Source of the DNA: JAABRT01 sp038259155
GTDB lineage: Bacteria; Gemmatimonadota; Gemmatimonadetes; Gemmatimonadales; Gemmatimonadaceae
Reading direction: 5' to 3'
Assembly: GCA_038259155.1 (NCBI GenBank)
Contig: JBBSPE010000111.1
Location: 1-14,997 of the forward strand
DNA length: 14,997 bases
The translations under genes and the position numbers were made by a program. Positions 6,361-12,847 of the stretch are shown here, piece after piece. Under the pieces are notes generated by a model, which saw only the letters and a list, made by a program, of their open reading frames with translations, was not told the DNA's origin and did no database searches. The number at the start of each line of letters is the position of its first letter. The first letter of the stretch is position 1.

Positions 6361-7856
6361 CAGCGGTTGATCGCCTCCCACTCCTGCTCGTAGTAGCGCA
6401 CGAGCGCCTGGTCATTGAGGCGATTCGGCTTGGCGGGTACGGGTCCCATGTCGGCCGGAAAGTTGAACAATCCGGGCACAGCGCCGGCCGTGAGAAAACG
6501 CAGGCCGTCCGGCAGCGTGTGCGGCGGCTGGTACGGCACGGCGCCCGCAAGGACGAAGCCCCACTCACCAAAGCTCGGTACGTACACGTGATACGGCGCG
6601 GTGCGCAGGCCGGCACCCTGAAGCGTGGCCACGATGCTCCAGAACGACTTGCGGGCAAACAGCGGCGACGTGCTCTGCACGGACAGGAATCCGTCGGATG
6701 CCAGGTGCTGCCGCACGAGCCGATAGAACGCACTCGTGTACAACTTGCCCACGTGGTAGTTGGACGGATCGGGAAAGTCGATCACAATGAAGTCGAACTG
6801 CGCCGGATGCTCGTCGAGCCACACGAACGCATCGGCATTCACCACACGCACGCGCGGATCGGTGAGCGCACCGAGATTGAGGGCAGTGAGACGATCGTGC
6901 GACGCGAACAACGTCGTCATCTGCGTGTCGAGATCCACCAGCGTGACCGATTCGATCTGCGGATACTTGAGGATCTCTCGTACCGCGAGCCCATCGCCAC
7001 CGCCCAGCACGAGCACGTGACGCGCCTGCGGCAGCGCGGCCAATCCGGGATGCACGAGCGCCTCGTGATACCGGTACTCGTCGCGCGAGGCAAACTGCAG
7101 GTGCCCGTTGAGGTACAACCGCAGGTCGTCCTTCCAGTTGGTGAGGATGATGCGCTGGTAGCGCGTGTCGCGCGCCAGGATCACGGGGTCCGCGTAGAGC
7201 CCCTCCTCCGCAAAGGTCGTGATGCGCTGGCCCTGCCAGAGCCCCACGCCCAGCAGCGTCGCCGTTCCGAGGGACGCCCATTGCAGCGCGCGACGCTGCG
7301 GCAGCACGTCGCGGAACAGCCAGGTGCTCCAGAACGCCACCAGCACGTTCACCAGCCCGAACAGCAGCGACGACCTTACGAGACCGAGCCGCGGCACCAG
7401 CAGCAGCGGAAACAGGAGCGATGCCACCAGCGCGCCGGCGTAGTCGAACGTGAGCACGTTCGCGACCACGTCCTTGAACGAAAATCGGTCGCGCAGGATG
7501 CGCATGAGCAACGGGATCTCAAGCCCCACCAGGATGCCGATCGTGGTCACCGTTCCGTACAGCACCGGGCGAAACACGTCGGTCCACGTGAAGGTCAGAA
7601 ACAGCAGCAACGCCGAGAACCCACCCACGATACCCACCAGCAGCTCGATGACCACGAACCGCGTGACCACACCCTTCACGATGTAGCGCGTGAGCCAGCT
7701 GCCGATGCCCATGGCGAACAGGTACGTGCCGATCACCGTGGAGAACTGCGTGACGCTGTCGCCGAGCAGGTACGACGCGAGGGCGCCGGCCACGAGCTCG
7801 TAAATGAGCCCGCACGCGGCGATCAGGCAGACGGTGGCAAACAGCGCCGCGTTCAC
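6360..7856 (-). CDS. speE: Membrane-integrated polyamine aminopropyltransferase (spermidine synthase family)
   Basis: A 498-aa protein, about 200 residues longer than soluble SpeE. The N-terminal ~210 residues hold about seven hydrophobic segments (near 4-30, 37-57, 67-88, 95-117, 138-157, 162-180 and 193-206). The C-terminal half is the aminopropyltransferase domain: DEYRYHEALVHPGL (substrate binding), VLVLGGGDGLAVREILKYP (decarboxylated-AdoMet binding, GGGDG at 285-289), LVDLD, and VIDFPDPSNYHVGKLYT, where soluble enzymes have a D-x-x-DP motif with the catalytic Asp. It transfers the aminopropyl group of decarboxylated AdoMet to an amine; the native acceptor is unknown. The start is GTG at 7856, 36 nt after the DUF350 stop, with a TGGAG Shine-Dalgarno 8 nt before it. 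speD in the same operon would supply the cosubstrate. Confidence 0.92.
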   Translation of the reverse strand: MNAALFATVCLIAACGLIYELVAGALASYLLGDSVTQFSTVIGTYLFAMGIGSWLTRYIVKGVVTRFVVIELLVGIVGGFSALLLFLTFTWTDVFRPVLYGTVTTIGILVGLEIPLLMRILRDRFSFKDVVANVLTFDYAGALVASLLFPLLLVPRLGLVRSSLLFGLVNVLVAFWSTWLFRDVLPQRRALQWASLGTATLLGVGLWQGQRITTFAEEGLYADPVILARDTRYQRIILTNWKDDLRLYLNGHLQFASRDEYRYHEALVHPGLAALPQARHVLVLGGGDGLAVREILKYPQIESVTLVDLDTQMTTLFASHDRLTALNLGALTDPRVRVVNADAFVWLDEHPAQFDFIVIDFPDPSNYHVGKLYTSAFYRLVRQHLASDGFLSVQSTSPLFARKSFWSIVATLQGAGLRTAPYHVYVPSFGEWGFVLAGAVPYQPPHTLPDGLRFLTAGAVPGLFNFPADMGPVPAKPNRLNDQALVRYYEQEWEAINR

Positions 7857-7892
7857 GCGGTCGGCTCCAGTCCGAGCGTCAGGAACGCGAGG

Positions 7893-8105
7893 TCAGTGGA
7901 TCGCAGCCGCAACGATGATGCCAAGCGCCAGGGCCGCCGAACCCATGAGGATGGCCGCGGCGGTGTTCTTCTTCTCGCCGATCTCGTGCCACAGCTTCCC
8001 GGGCGTGAGCAGGTCGAGCACGATGAAAGCGAGTACGAACAGGACCACACCGAGGCCCGCAAACACCGCGGCGGCCACAACGTTCTCCCAGAAATTGACG
8101 GGCAC
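7893..8105 (-). CDS. DUF350 (YjfL-like) small membrane protein, single unit
   Basis: A 70-aa protein with two transmembrane helices (about 9-30 and 50-68) and a short polar loop, TPGKLWHEIGEKKNTAAAI, which matches the DUF350 family signature (LTP-x-x-L-x-x-E-I-x-x-x-KN-x-AAAI). E. coli YjfL carries two such units; this protein has one, so a dimer would be needed to make the same four-helix arrangement. The GTG start at 8105 is supported by a strong Shine-Dalgarno. Function is not established for the family; it often sits in gene sets with envelope-stress and polyamine/ATP-grasp genes. Here it lies between the small membrane peptide and speE, which suggests a membrane partner of the aminopropyltransferase. 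Confidence 0.85.
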   Translation of the reverse strand: MPVNFWENVVAAAVFAGLGVVLFVLAFIVLDLLTPGKLWHEIGEKKNTAAAILMGSAALALGIIVAAAIH

Positions 8106-8110
8106 GACGA

Positions 8111-8118
8111 CTCTCCTC
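8111..8118 (-). promoter_or_regulatory. Strong ribosome-binding site fixing the GTG start of the DUF350 gene
   Basis: On the minus strand the bases read GAGGAGAG, followed by five bases and then the GTG at 8105, so the AGGAG core is about 7 nt from the start. It overlaps the stop of the preceding 62-aa gene. This is the clearest ribosome-binding site inside the operon and decides the non-ATG start. Confidence 0.7.
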
Positions 8119-8306
8119 TACTTGCCACGGAGCGTACGCCCCGGGATGTAGTACGGGGATCGATAGGCGCCGGGATTGGCGCGCACGGATTGCGGGTCCA
8201 CGCTGGCGGTGTCCCCACGGGTGAACGTCCAGCCGCGCCACTGCGAAGTGGCCAGCAGGCCCAGCACACCCAACCCCCACAGGGCATACAGCAGGGTACG
8301 GATCAT
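8118..8306 (-). CDS. 62-aa single-pass membrane peptide in the polyamine operon
   Basis: A small protein with one N-terminal hydrophobic helix (about residues 4-21, TLLYALWGLGVLGLLATS) and a polar tail containing NPGAYRSPYYIPGRTLRGK. The ATG at 8306 overlaps the stop of the DUF4178 gene as ATGA, and the next gene begins 12 nt after its stop, so it is firmly part of the operon. I recall similar short proteins (one helix plus a PGAYR...Y tail) beside DUF4178/DUF350 genes elsewhere, but know no function. The helix-plus-basic-tail design suggests a membrane adaptor. The tight spacing makes a chance ORF unlikely. Confidence 0.75.
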   Translation of the reverse strand: MIRTLLYALWGLGVLGLLATSQWRGWTFTRGDTASVDPQSVRANPGAYRSPYYIPGRTLRGK

Positions 8307-9658
8307 GTGTCGTCCTCTCCGGCGGGCAACGCCATGGGTGGTCCCTCGTGGTCACTCTCAAGCCAGCGGCGATTCTCAAATCCGAACACCGGTAGCCACG
8401 CCAGTCCTGCCGGCAGTACGATCGCGAAGAGCGCAACGATGAAAAAGGCGTAGGACGGCACGTCGCGCGTGACGGTAACGGTGTAGTTGGTCGTGCGGCC
8501 CGTCGGCTCGCCGCCCTCCGGTCCAATGCGCAGCACGTATTGTCCCGCTGGCACTTCCGAGATGCTCACCGCTCCACGCTGTGATCCCTCGGTCCAGCTG
8601 CCGTCGCTGTCCACACCGGAATAGTAGCTCACCTGCTTGCCCACCTCACGCGATTCGCCGGTGCTTTCGTTGATGAGCGCCAACGCGAACCACGCCCAAT
8701 CGTTCGAGAGTTCGGTCTGAATGTTCACGCGCACATTGGACGGGCGGCCCTTGAGCTCGAAAGGCTCGGTCACCACCGCATTCGCTTCCGCCAGCGCGTG
8801 ATCGAAGCGATAGCTGTCCGTGAACACGGACTCCTTGCGCGTCAACATGAGCGTACCAACCAGCAGCACCAGCCACACCAGCAGCAGCGGCAACAGCACT
8901 CGTCGAATGCGGTGCGCCTCGCGCACGTGCGGATTGGGCTGGTTGGCGAACACCCCGTTCGGCCGCTGATCGAGTTCGGGCATGCCGAACATCTCCGCCA
9001 TTTCCGCCGGCGTGGTGTAGCGACCCAGCGACCAGGTGGTCTCGTAGTCACTGCCTTCCGAGGAGAGCAGGTACGGCGGCGACACGTAGTCGGCCGCGTG
9101 CACAGCGTCACCCACGCGCAGCTCCCACGGAAACTCACCGAGCGCAAAACTGGTGCGTGCATTCGCGGTCTGGAAGTGCTGAAAGCGGCGTCCCCGTGCG
9201 TCCACCGCGCTCCGGCCAATGCCCGCCCGGTGCTGCGGCTGCTCGCGCAACGGCTCGATCACGTTCCAGTGCCCCTCGTATTCCGAGAGATACAAAAACC
9301 CGTGATACGGATTGAAACACACGTACTCCGTCCACGAATAGTCCGTGCCTTCCACCGTGATCGTCACACGCTGGCAACCGATGACTTCGTACGGCACGTC
9401 GCGCACCGTGCCACGGGTGCCCAGCGGAATACGCGGCGTGAACGTGAGCTTCCGACCGTGCTCTCGCAGGATCTGCAGCTTTGGATCGAGCGCGTCCAGC
9501 TCGGCGCCACACGTGGCGCACACCACCGTGACGGCCCACCCCAGCGCGTGCAGCGTGATGGACGCGCCACAACTGGGGCACGAGAGCGCCGCCGCCGTGG
9601 TCACCACGCGTTGTTCCGGTACGTCGTGACCGTCACCACCCGGCAAACTCACGCGCAC
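8303..9658 (-). CDS. DUF4178 protein with zinc ribbon, two membrane helices and outer beta domain
   Basis: Up to 451 aa. An N-terminal zinc ribbon uses C27, C30, C47 and C50 (CPSC ... CATC). A DUF4178 domain follows (about 75-210; VPYEVIGCQRVTITVEG, WTEYVCFNPYHGFLYLSEYEGHW). Then come a transmembrane helix (253-272), a beta-rich region of about 130 residues (275-400; VRVNIQTELSNDWAWFALAL, AGQYVLRIGPEG), and a second helix (403-424). With the ribbon in the cytoplasm, the beta region would face the periplasm or cell exterior. The start is uncertain: GTG at 9658 or 9652 overlaps the previous gene by about 20-26 nt. Function is unknown; the fold layout suggests a membrane protein linking a cytoplasmic DUF4178 domain with an external sensing or lipid/protein-binding domain. 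Confidence 0.8.
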   Translation of the reverse strand: MRVSLPGGDGHDVPEQRVVTTAAALSCPSCGASITLHALGWAVTVVCATCGAELDALDPKLQILREHGRKLTFTPRIPLGTRGTVRDVPYEVIGCQRVTITVEGTDYSWTEYVCFNPYHGFLYLSEYEGHWNVIEPLREQPQHRAGIGRSAVDARGRRFQHFQTANARTSFALGEFPWELRVGDAVHAADYVSPPYLLSSEGSDYETTWSLGRYTTPAEMAEMFGMPELDQRPNGVFANQPNPHVREAHRIRRVLLPLLLVWLVLLVGTLMLTRKESVFTDSYRFDHALAEANAVVTEPFELKGRPSNVRVNIQTELSNDWAWFALALINESTGESREVGKQVSYYSGVDSDGSWTEGSQRGAVSISEVPAGQYVLRIGPEGGEPTGRTTNYTVTVTRDVPSYAFFIVALFAIVLPAGLAWLPVFGFENRRWLESDHEGPPMALPAGEDDT

Positions 9659-10277
9659 CCGTCGGTGCCAGTTGCTTCCACGTCACATACTCGCCGCTGA
9701 ACAGCAGCGGCGGCGACTCACTGCCGTCCAGCGTGGCAAAGCCGCCCGCAGGATCGCGGAGGTCGGCAAACCAGCACAGCGATCGGTCCGACGTGGCAAA
9801 CGGCAGCTCGCCCTCCGTGCCCACGTACTGCGCCTGCGTGAGGCTCGTGACCACGTACTCGCGCGTGTCCGTGCGCACGCTGCCGCCCACCTGCAGCGTG
9901 GAGGGATCAGGGAGTCGCATGCCCGGCGCCACGTCCACCGTGATCGCGTAGTCGAGCTGGGCGTCGGAGAGCCAGGCGCTGCTGCCGTCACTCACGCGGC
10001 AGTACCACTCGTTCCAACGCCCACGCGCCCACGCGTACGTGAGACGCCCCACCACCAGCAACGAGCGATTGCCCCAGCGCGCCTCCATACCCAGCTGCAC
10101 GGGCGAGCCGGTGACCGGGAACTCGGCCTGCTCCCCCACGCGCTCGAGATCGAGCCCCGTGCGCACCAGCACCGACTTGCAGAAATCGCAGGTGGTCTGC
10201 ACGGCCTGCGCCCAGCGAAACCGAATCGGCGCGCCGCAGTTGGGACAGCTCGTGCCGTGCGGTGCCGGAACCGTCAC
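9633..10277 (-). CDS. Soluble DUF4178 protein with zinc ribbon
   Basis: A 214-aa protein. The GTG at 10277 overlaps the speD stop as GTGA; the longer open frame back to 10382 would lie inside speD and is rejected. The zinc ribbon uses C11, C14, C30 and C33 (CPNC ... CDFC). The remainder (about 45-205) contains DUF4178-type sequence: LGMEARWGNRSLLVVGRLTYAW, RWNEWYCRVSDGSSAWLSDAQ and a final FSGEYVTWKQLAP. No membrane helix is present. It is a shorter partner of the next gene, with which it overlaps by about 26 nt, so the two may have arisen by duplication and act together. Molecular function is unknown; DUF4178 proteins are commonly found with SPFH, DUF350 and aminopropyltransferase genes. Confidence 0.82.
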   Translation of the reverse strand: MTVPAPHGTSCPNCGAPIRFRWAQAVQTTCDFCKSVLVRTGLDLERVGEQAEFPVTGSPVQLGMEARWGNRSLLVVGRLTYAWARGRWNEWYCRVSDGSSAWLSDAQLDYAITVDVAPGMRLPDPSTLQVGGSVRTDTREYVVTSLTQAQYVGTEGELPFATSDRSLCWFADLRDPAGGFATLDGSESPPLLFSGEYVTWKQLAPTGAREFAGW

Positions 10278-10648
10278 GGCGCCACGACCAGCTCCGGCGC
10301 CTCGTGATACGCACGACTCACCGTGCGCACCACCACGCGCGACGCTCCCAGGAGCGCACCCAACCGTGCCTCCCAGTCCCACGCCTCACGTGGTGTACAA
10401 CAAAACAGATTGAGGCACACGCTCCCGTACTCCGGGAACGTGTGCACCGTGAGGTGTGATTCGGCCAGCAGGCACAACCCGGTAATGCCGCCCGGCGCCG
10501 GAAACTGATGCCAGTGCGTGTCACCAACCGGATGCAGACGCAGTTCGTCCACCAGCGCGGCGAACAGCGCACGCAGCGCGTCCACGCGGGTCAGCCGATC
10601 GACGTCACACCCGAACGCCTCCACCATCACCTCGCGACCCGCCGTCAT
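10274..10648 (-). CDS. speD: S-adenosylmethionine decarboxylase proenzyme
   Basis: A 124-aa protein, matching the short prokaryotic SpeD class. It self-cleaves to make a pyruvoyl cofactor and converts AdoMet to decarboxylated AdoMet, the aminopropyl donor. The cleavage site is LLAESHLTVHTFPEYG: Ser64 becomes the pyruvoyl group, with His69 and Cys84 at the spacing of the known catalytic His and Cys of the Thermotoga enzyme (63/68/83). The ATG at 10648 gives the usual length; a TTG at 10678 is a weaker alternative. It begins 39 nt after the SPFH gene stop and overlaps the next gene by 4 nt. It is the cosubstrate supplier for the aminopropyltransferase in the same operon. All catalytic residues are intact, so activity is expected. 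Confidence 0.93.
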   Translation of the reverse strand: MTAGREVMVEAFGCDVDRLTRVDALRALFAALVDELRLHPVGDTHWHQFPAPGGITGLCLLAESHLTVHTFPEYGSVCLNLFCCTPREAWDWEARLGALLGASRVVVRTVSRAYHEAPELVVAP

Positions 10649-10687
10649 GGCCGGCCGCTGATCGACCGCAGTGTGCAAGGGCGCGCC

Positions 10688-11737
10688 CTACGACTGCTTG
10701 CCGCCGCACTCGGCGCAGAACTTCGCCACGGCGGGAATGGGCTTGCCACAGTGAATGCAGAACTTGGTTTCGCCGGTGACGGCGGCGCCCGCTCCTGACG
10801 CAGCGGCCGACGCGGCCCCGTCCGCCTGCGACGCCGGCGCCGGTGCCGCGGGCGCAGCAGGAGACGCTGCCGGTCCGGTGGCCTGCCGCATCGCATCCGC
10901 CATCAGGCCGCCAATGCCCATGCCCGCGCCCAAACCGACACCCATACCCGCGATGCCGCCCTCGTTCGCGGCCGCAATCGGGATGGACTGCGCAGCTTGG
11001 AACTGCGCGTACTGCCGCATGTCGCCCACCATATTCATGGAGATGCGCTCGTCCAGACGCTTCTGCAGCTCGTCGGGCAGCGACAGATTCTCCACGGTGA
11101 AGCTCGCCAGCTCAAGACCATACGCGGCAAACTGCGGCGCCAACTCGGCCGATATGAGCGTGGCCACCGCCGCCTGATTCGCCGCCATGTCCAGAAACGG
11201 CACCTGCGACTTGGCAAAGGCCGTGGTGAACGAGGTGATCACGGCGTTTCGCAGCTGCGGCTCCAGCTCAGCCGAAGTGTATTGCGCCTGCGTGCCTGCG
11301 ATGTTCGTGTGAAAGGCCAGCGGGTTCACCAGGCGGTAGCTGTAGACGCCAAATCCACGAAGGCGCACCGCACCAAACTCAGCGTCACGAATGGTGATGG
11401 GTTGCTGCGTTCCCCAGCGCTGGTTGGTCTGCAGGCGCGTGGAGAAGAAGTACAGGTCGCTCTTGAATGGCGACTGGAACAGCTTGTCCCAGTTCTTGAG
11501 ACTCGTCAGCAGGGGCAGCGTGTTCGTGTCGAGCTTGTACAGCCCGGGATTGAAGGCGTCCGCCGCCTTGCCCTCGTTCACGAACAGGGCCATCTGCGAC
11601 TCGCGGACCGTCAGCGACGCCCCGTTCTGGATTTCCATGTCGCGCATGGGAAAGCGCTCCATGAGCACCCCGGCACCGTCTTCGGTCCAGTGGATGACAT
11701 CAATGAATTGCTTCTTGAGAAAGTCACCGAACGACAT
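10688..11737 (-). CDS. SPFH-domain protein with C-terminal zinc ribbon (YdjI-like)
   Basis: A 349-aa protein, first gene of the operon. The ATG at 11737 is preceded by a strong Shine-Dalgarno (TTGGAGG, 11744-11750, 6 nt spacing). Residues about 25-230 form an SPFH/band-7-type domain (RFPMRDMEIQNGASLTVRES, FNPGLYKLDTNTLPLL, SDLYFFSTRLQTNQRWGTQQ, VRLRGFGVYSYRLVNP, then helices ending PDELQKRLDERISMN). A Gly/Met-rich stretch (259-284), an Ala/Pro linker (286-322) and a zinc ribbon (C327, C330, C341, C344) follow. It has no transmembrane helix. It belongs to the group that includes Bacillus subtilis YdjI, a membrane-microdomain partner of PspA. Here it probably organises or recruits the membrane proteins encoded downstream; that role is inferred from family and context. 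Confidence 0.9.
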   Translation of the reverse strand: MSFGDFLKKQFIDVIHWTEDGAGVLMERFPMRDMEIQNGASLTVRESQMALFVNEGKAADAFNPGLYKLDTNTLPLLTSLKNWDKLFQSPFKSDLYFFSTRLQTNQRWGTQQPITIRDAEFGAVRLRGFGVYSYRLVNPLAFHTNIAGTQAQYTSAELEPQLRNAVITSFTTAFAKSQVPFLDMAANQAAVATLISAELAPQFAAYGLELASFTVENLSLPDELQKRLDERISMNMVGDMRQYAQFQAAQSIPIAAANEGGIAGMGVGLGAGMGIGGLMADAMRQATGPAASPAAPAAPAPASQADGAASAAASGAGAAVTGETKFCIHCGKPIPAVAKFCAECGGKQS

Positions 11738-11805
11738 GACCGGCCTCCAAGGCGGGCGATGGCAGGGAGCGCGATGGTCGCGCCCGATGGGTTGCTGATG
11801 AAGGG

Positions 11806-11834
11806 ATGTTAGGGCTATGGAACTTGCAGGGCAA
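11806..11834 (-). promoter_or_regulatory. Candidate sigma70-type promoter for the eight-gene operon
   Basis: On the minus strand a TTGCCC hexamer (11834-11829) is separated by exactly 17 bp from TAACAT (11811-11806), 4/6 matches to each consensus box. It lies about 70 bp upstream of the SPFH start and downstream of the hairpins that follow the preceding gene. A perfect 8-bp palindrome TTGCGCAA at 11859-11866, about 25 bp further upstream, might be part of an operator, but nothing else supports that. Confidence 0.45.
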
Positions 11835-11887
11835 CACAGCGGGCGGGGAGCAACGCGTTTGCGCAATGCGTGATGCCGGCGCAACCT

Positions 11888-11929
11888 CCCTGGCATCAGG
11901 GCGCAGCCACTGGGCAAATCCCGCCAGTG
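11888..11929 (-). terminator. Paired hairpins between the two minus-strand operons
   Basis: Two inverted repeats follow the VOC gene stop: CACTGG/CCAGTG (11908-11929, 10-nt loop) and CCCTG/CAGGG (11888-11901, 4-nt loop). Neither has a T-run, so intrinsic termination would be inefficient. Their location between the upstream operon's last stop and the candidate promoter makes a boundary or partial-terminator role reasonable. Confidence 0.35.
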
Positions 11930-11947
11930 ACCTCGGCGGCCCACGCC

Positions 11948-12847
11948 TCAGGGCGCTCGACGTACCCGCAGCGCCGTCCCCCACGGGTCGCGCAGCTCGA
12001 TCCCGTCTGGCAGCGCCGTGGCCCCAGCGTCGGCTTCACCCATGCCTGACGCTGCCACCCGTTCGGCCACGGCCTGCACCGCAGCGTCGCTCGGCAGCAG
12101 CACCTCCCAGTACAGCAGCTGCGCGTGCCCCGGCGCTGGCGAGCGTGCCTGCGCGCCCGCCCACGTGTTGGTGCCGAGATGATGGTGATAGCCGCCCGCT
12201 GACAGGAACCGCGCCCCGGGATACCCGGACTGGGTCACATCAAAGCCGATCGTATCGCGGTAGAAGCGTGTGCTCGCCTCGAGGTCGCCCACGTGCAGAT
12301 GTACATGACCAATGCGCGTACCCGCCGGCATGCCGATGTACGCCACGCCACCTGCGGAGCGCACGAGATCCGCCACGCCGAGCGGGAGTGACGCCATTTC
12401 CACCTGATCCCCGACCACGCGCCACTGCTCGCGCGGTCGGTCGGTGTACACCTCCACGCCGAGCCCATCGGGGTCCTGCAGATACAGGGCCTCGCTCACG
12501 AGATGGTCGGCGCTGCCAGCGCGTTCGCCGCGAGCGGCAAGGTGCGTGACAAAGCGGCCGAGCGCCGCGCGATCGGGTAGCAACCAGGCCACGTGAAACA
12601 GGCCGAGTCGGCCGCGCGACGGCATGGCCTCCGCACCCGTGTGCTCGCGGAGCGTGAGCAGCACATCGGGTTGGTCGTGCGCGCCGAGCGTGGCGGTAGC
12701 AGCGTCCCCGGAGGCGGTGGGCGAAGCACTCTGGCCAATCACCCGGGCGCCAAGCACGTCGCGGTACCAGGCGACAGACCGCTCGAGGTCGGACACCTGC
12801 AGCGACACGCCGCCAAGGCGCGCGTCAACAGGAAGGCGGGTACTCAT
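11948..12847 (-). CDS. Two-domain VOC-family protein, catechol 2,3-dioxygenase-like
   Basis: A 299-aa protein with two vicinal-oxygen-chelate domains, residues about 10-135 and 178-295. The first shows LGGVSLQVSDLERSVAWYRDVLG, GLFHVAWLLPD and YLQDPDGLGVEVYTDRP; the second shows IGHVHLHVGDLEASTRFYRDTIGF and AGGYHHHLGTNTWAG. The HHHLGTNTW motif and overall length match the CatE/YfiE-type extradiol dioxygenases. Candidate metal ligands are His181/His183, His221-223 and a Glu near the C-terminal end of each domain; I cannot assign them exactly. The ATG at 12847 overlaps the sulfurtransferase stop as ATGA, so it is last in a three-gene operon. The substrate is unknown: aromatic diol cleavage is the family expectation, but other VOC chemistry (thiol transfer, isomerisation) is possible given the sulfur-metabolism neighbour. 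Confidence 0.85.
   Translation of the reverse strand: MSTRLPVDARLGGVSLQVSDLERSVAWYRDVLGARVIGQSASPTASGDAATATLGAHDQPDVLLTLREHTGAEAMPSRGRLGLFHVAWLLPDRAALGRFVTHLAARGERAGSADHLVSEALYLQDPDGLGVEVYTDRPREQWRVVGDQVEMASLPLGVADLVRSAGGVAYIGMPAGTRIGHVHLHVGDLEASTRFYRDTIGFDVTQSGYPGARFLSAGGYHHHLGTNTWAGAQARSPAPGHAQLLYWEVLLPSDAAVQAVAERVAASGMGEADAGATALPDGIELRDPWGTALRVRRAP

Noticed and set aside
4948..6393. A 481-aa plus-strand open frame opposite the flavoprotein gene
   Set aside because: The minus strand has clear FAD motifs and a coupled start; this frame is an Arg/His-rich artefact of high GC content.
6519..8453. A 644-aa plus-strand open frame opposite speE, DUF350 and the small peptide
   Set aside because: It is the antisense shadow of well-supported genes; its composition is His/Arg/Gln-rich with no recognisable domain.
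10277..10382. Longer N-terminus for the soluble DUF4178 protein
   Set aside because: The extension lies wholly within speD and is Gly/Ala/Arg-rich; the GTGA overlap start places the zinc ribbon at a normal distance.
11859..11866. Palindrome TTGCGCAA as an operator
   Set aside because: Eight-base palindromes are frequent by chance in such sequence, and the flanking bases do not extend the symmetry; it is mentioned only with the promoter.
11737..11944. Longer N-terminus for the SPFH protein
   Set aside because: The ATG at 11737 has a strong ribosome-binding site, and the upstream segment contains a candidate promoter and hairpins rather than protein-like sequence.
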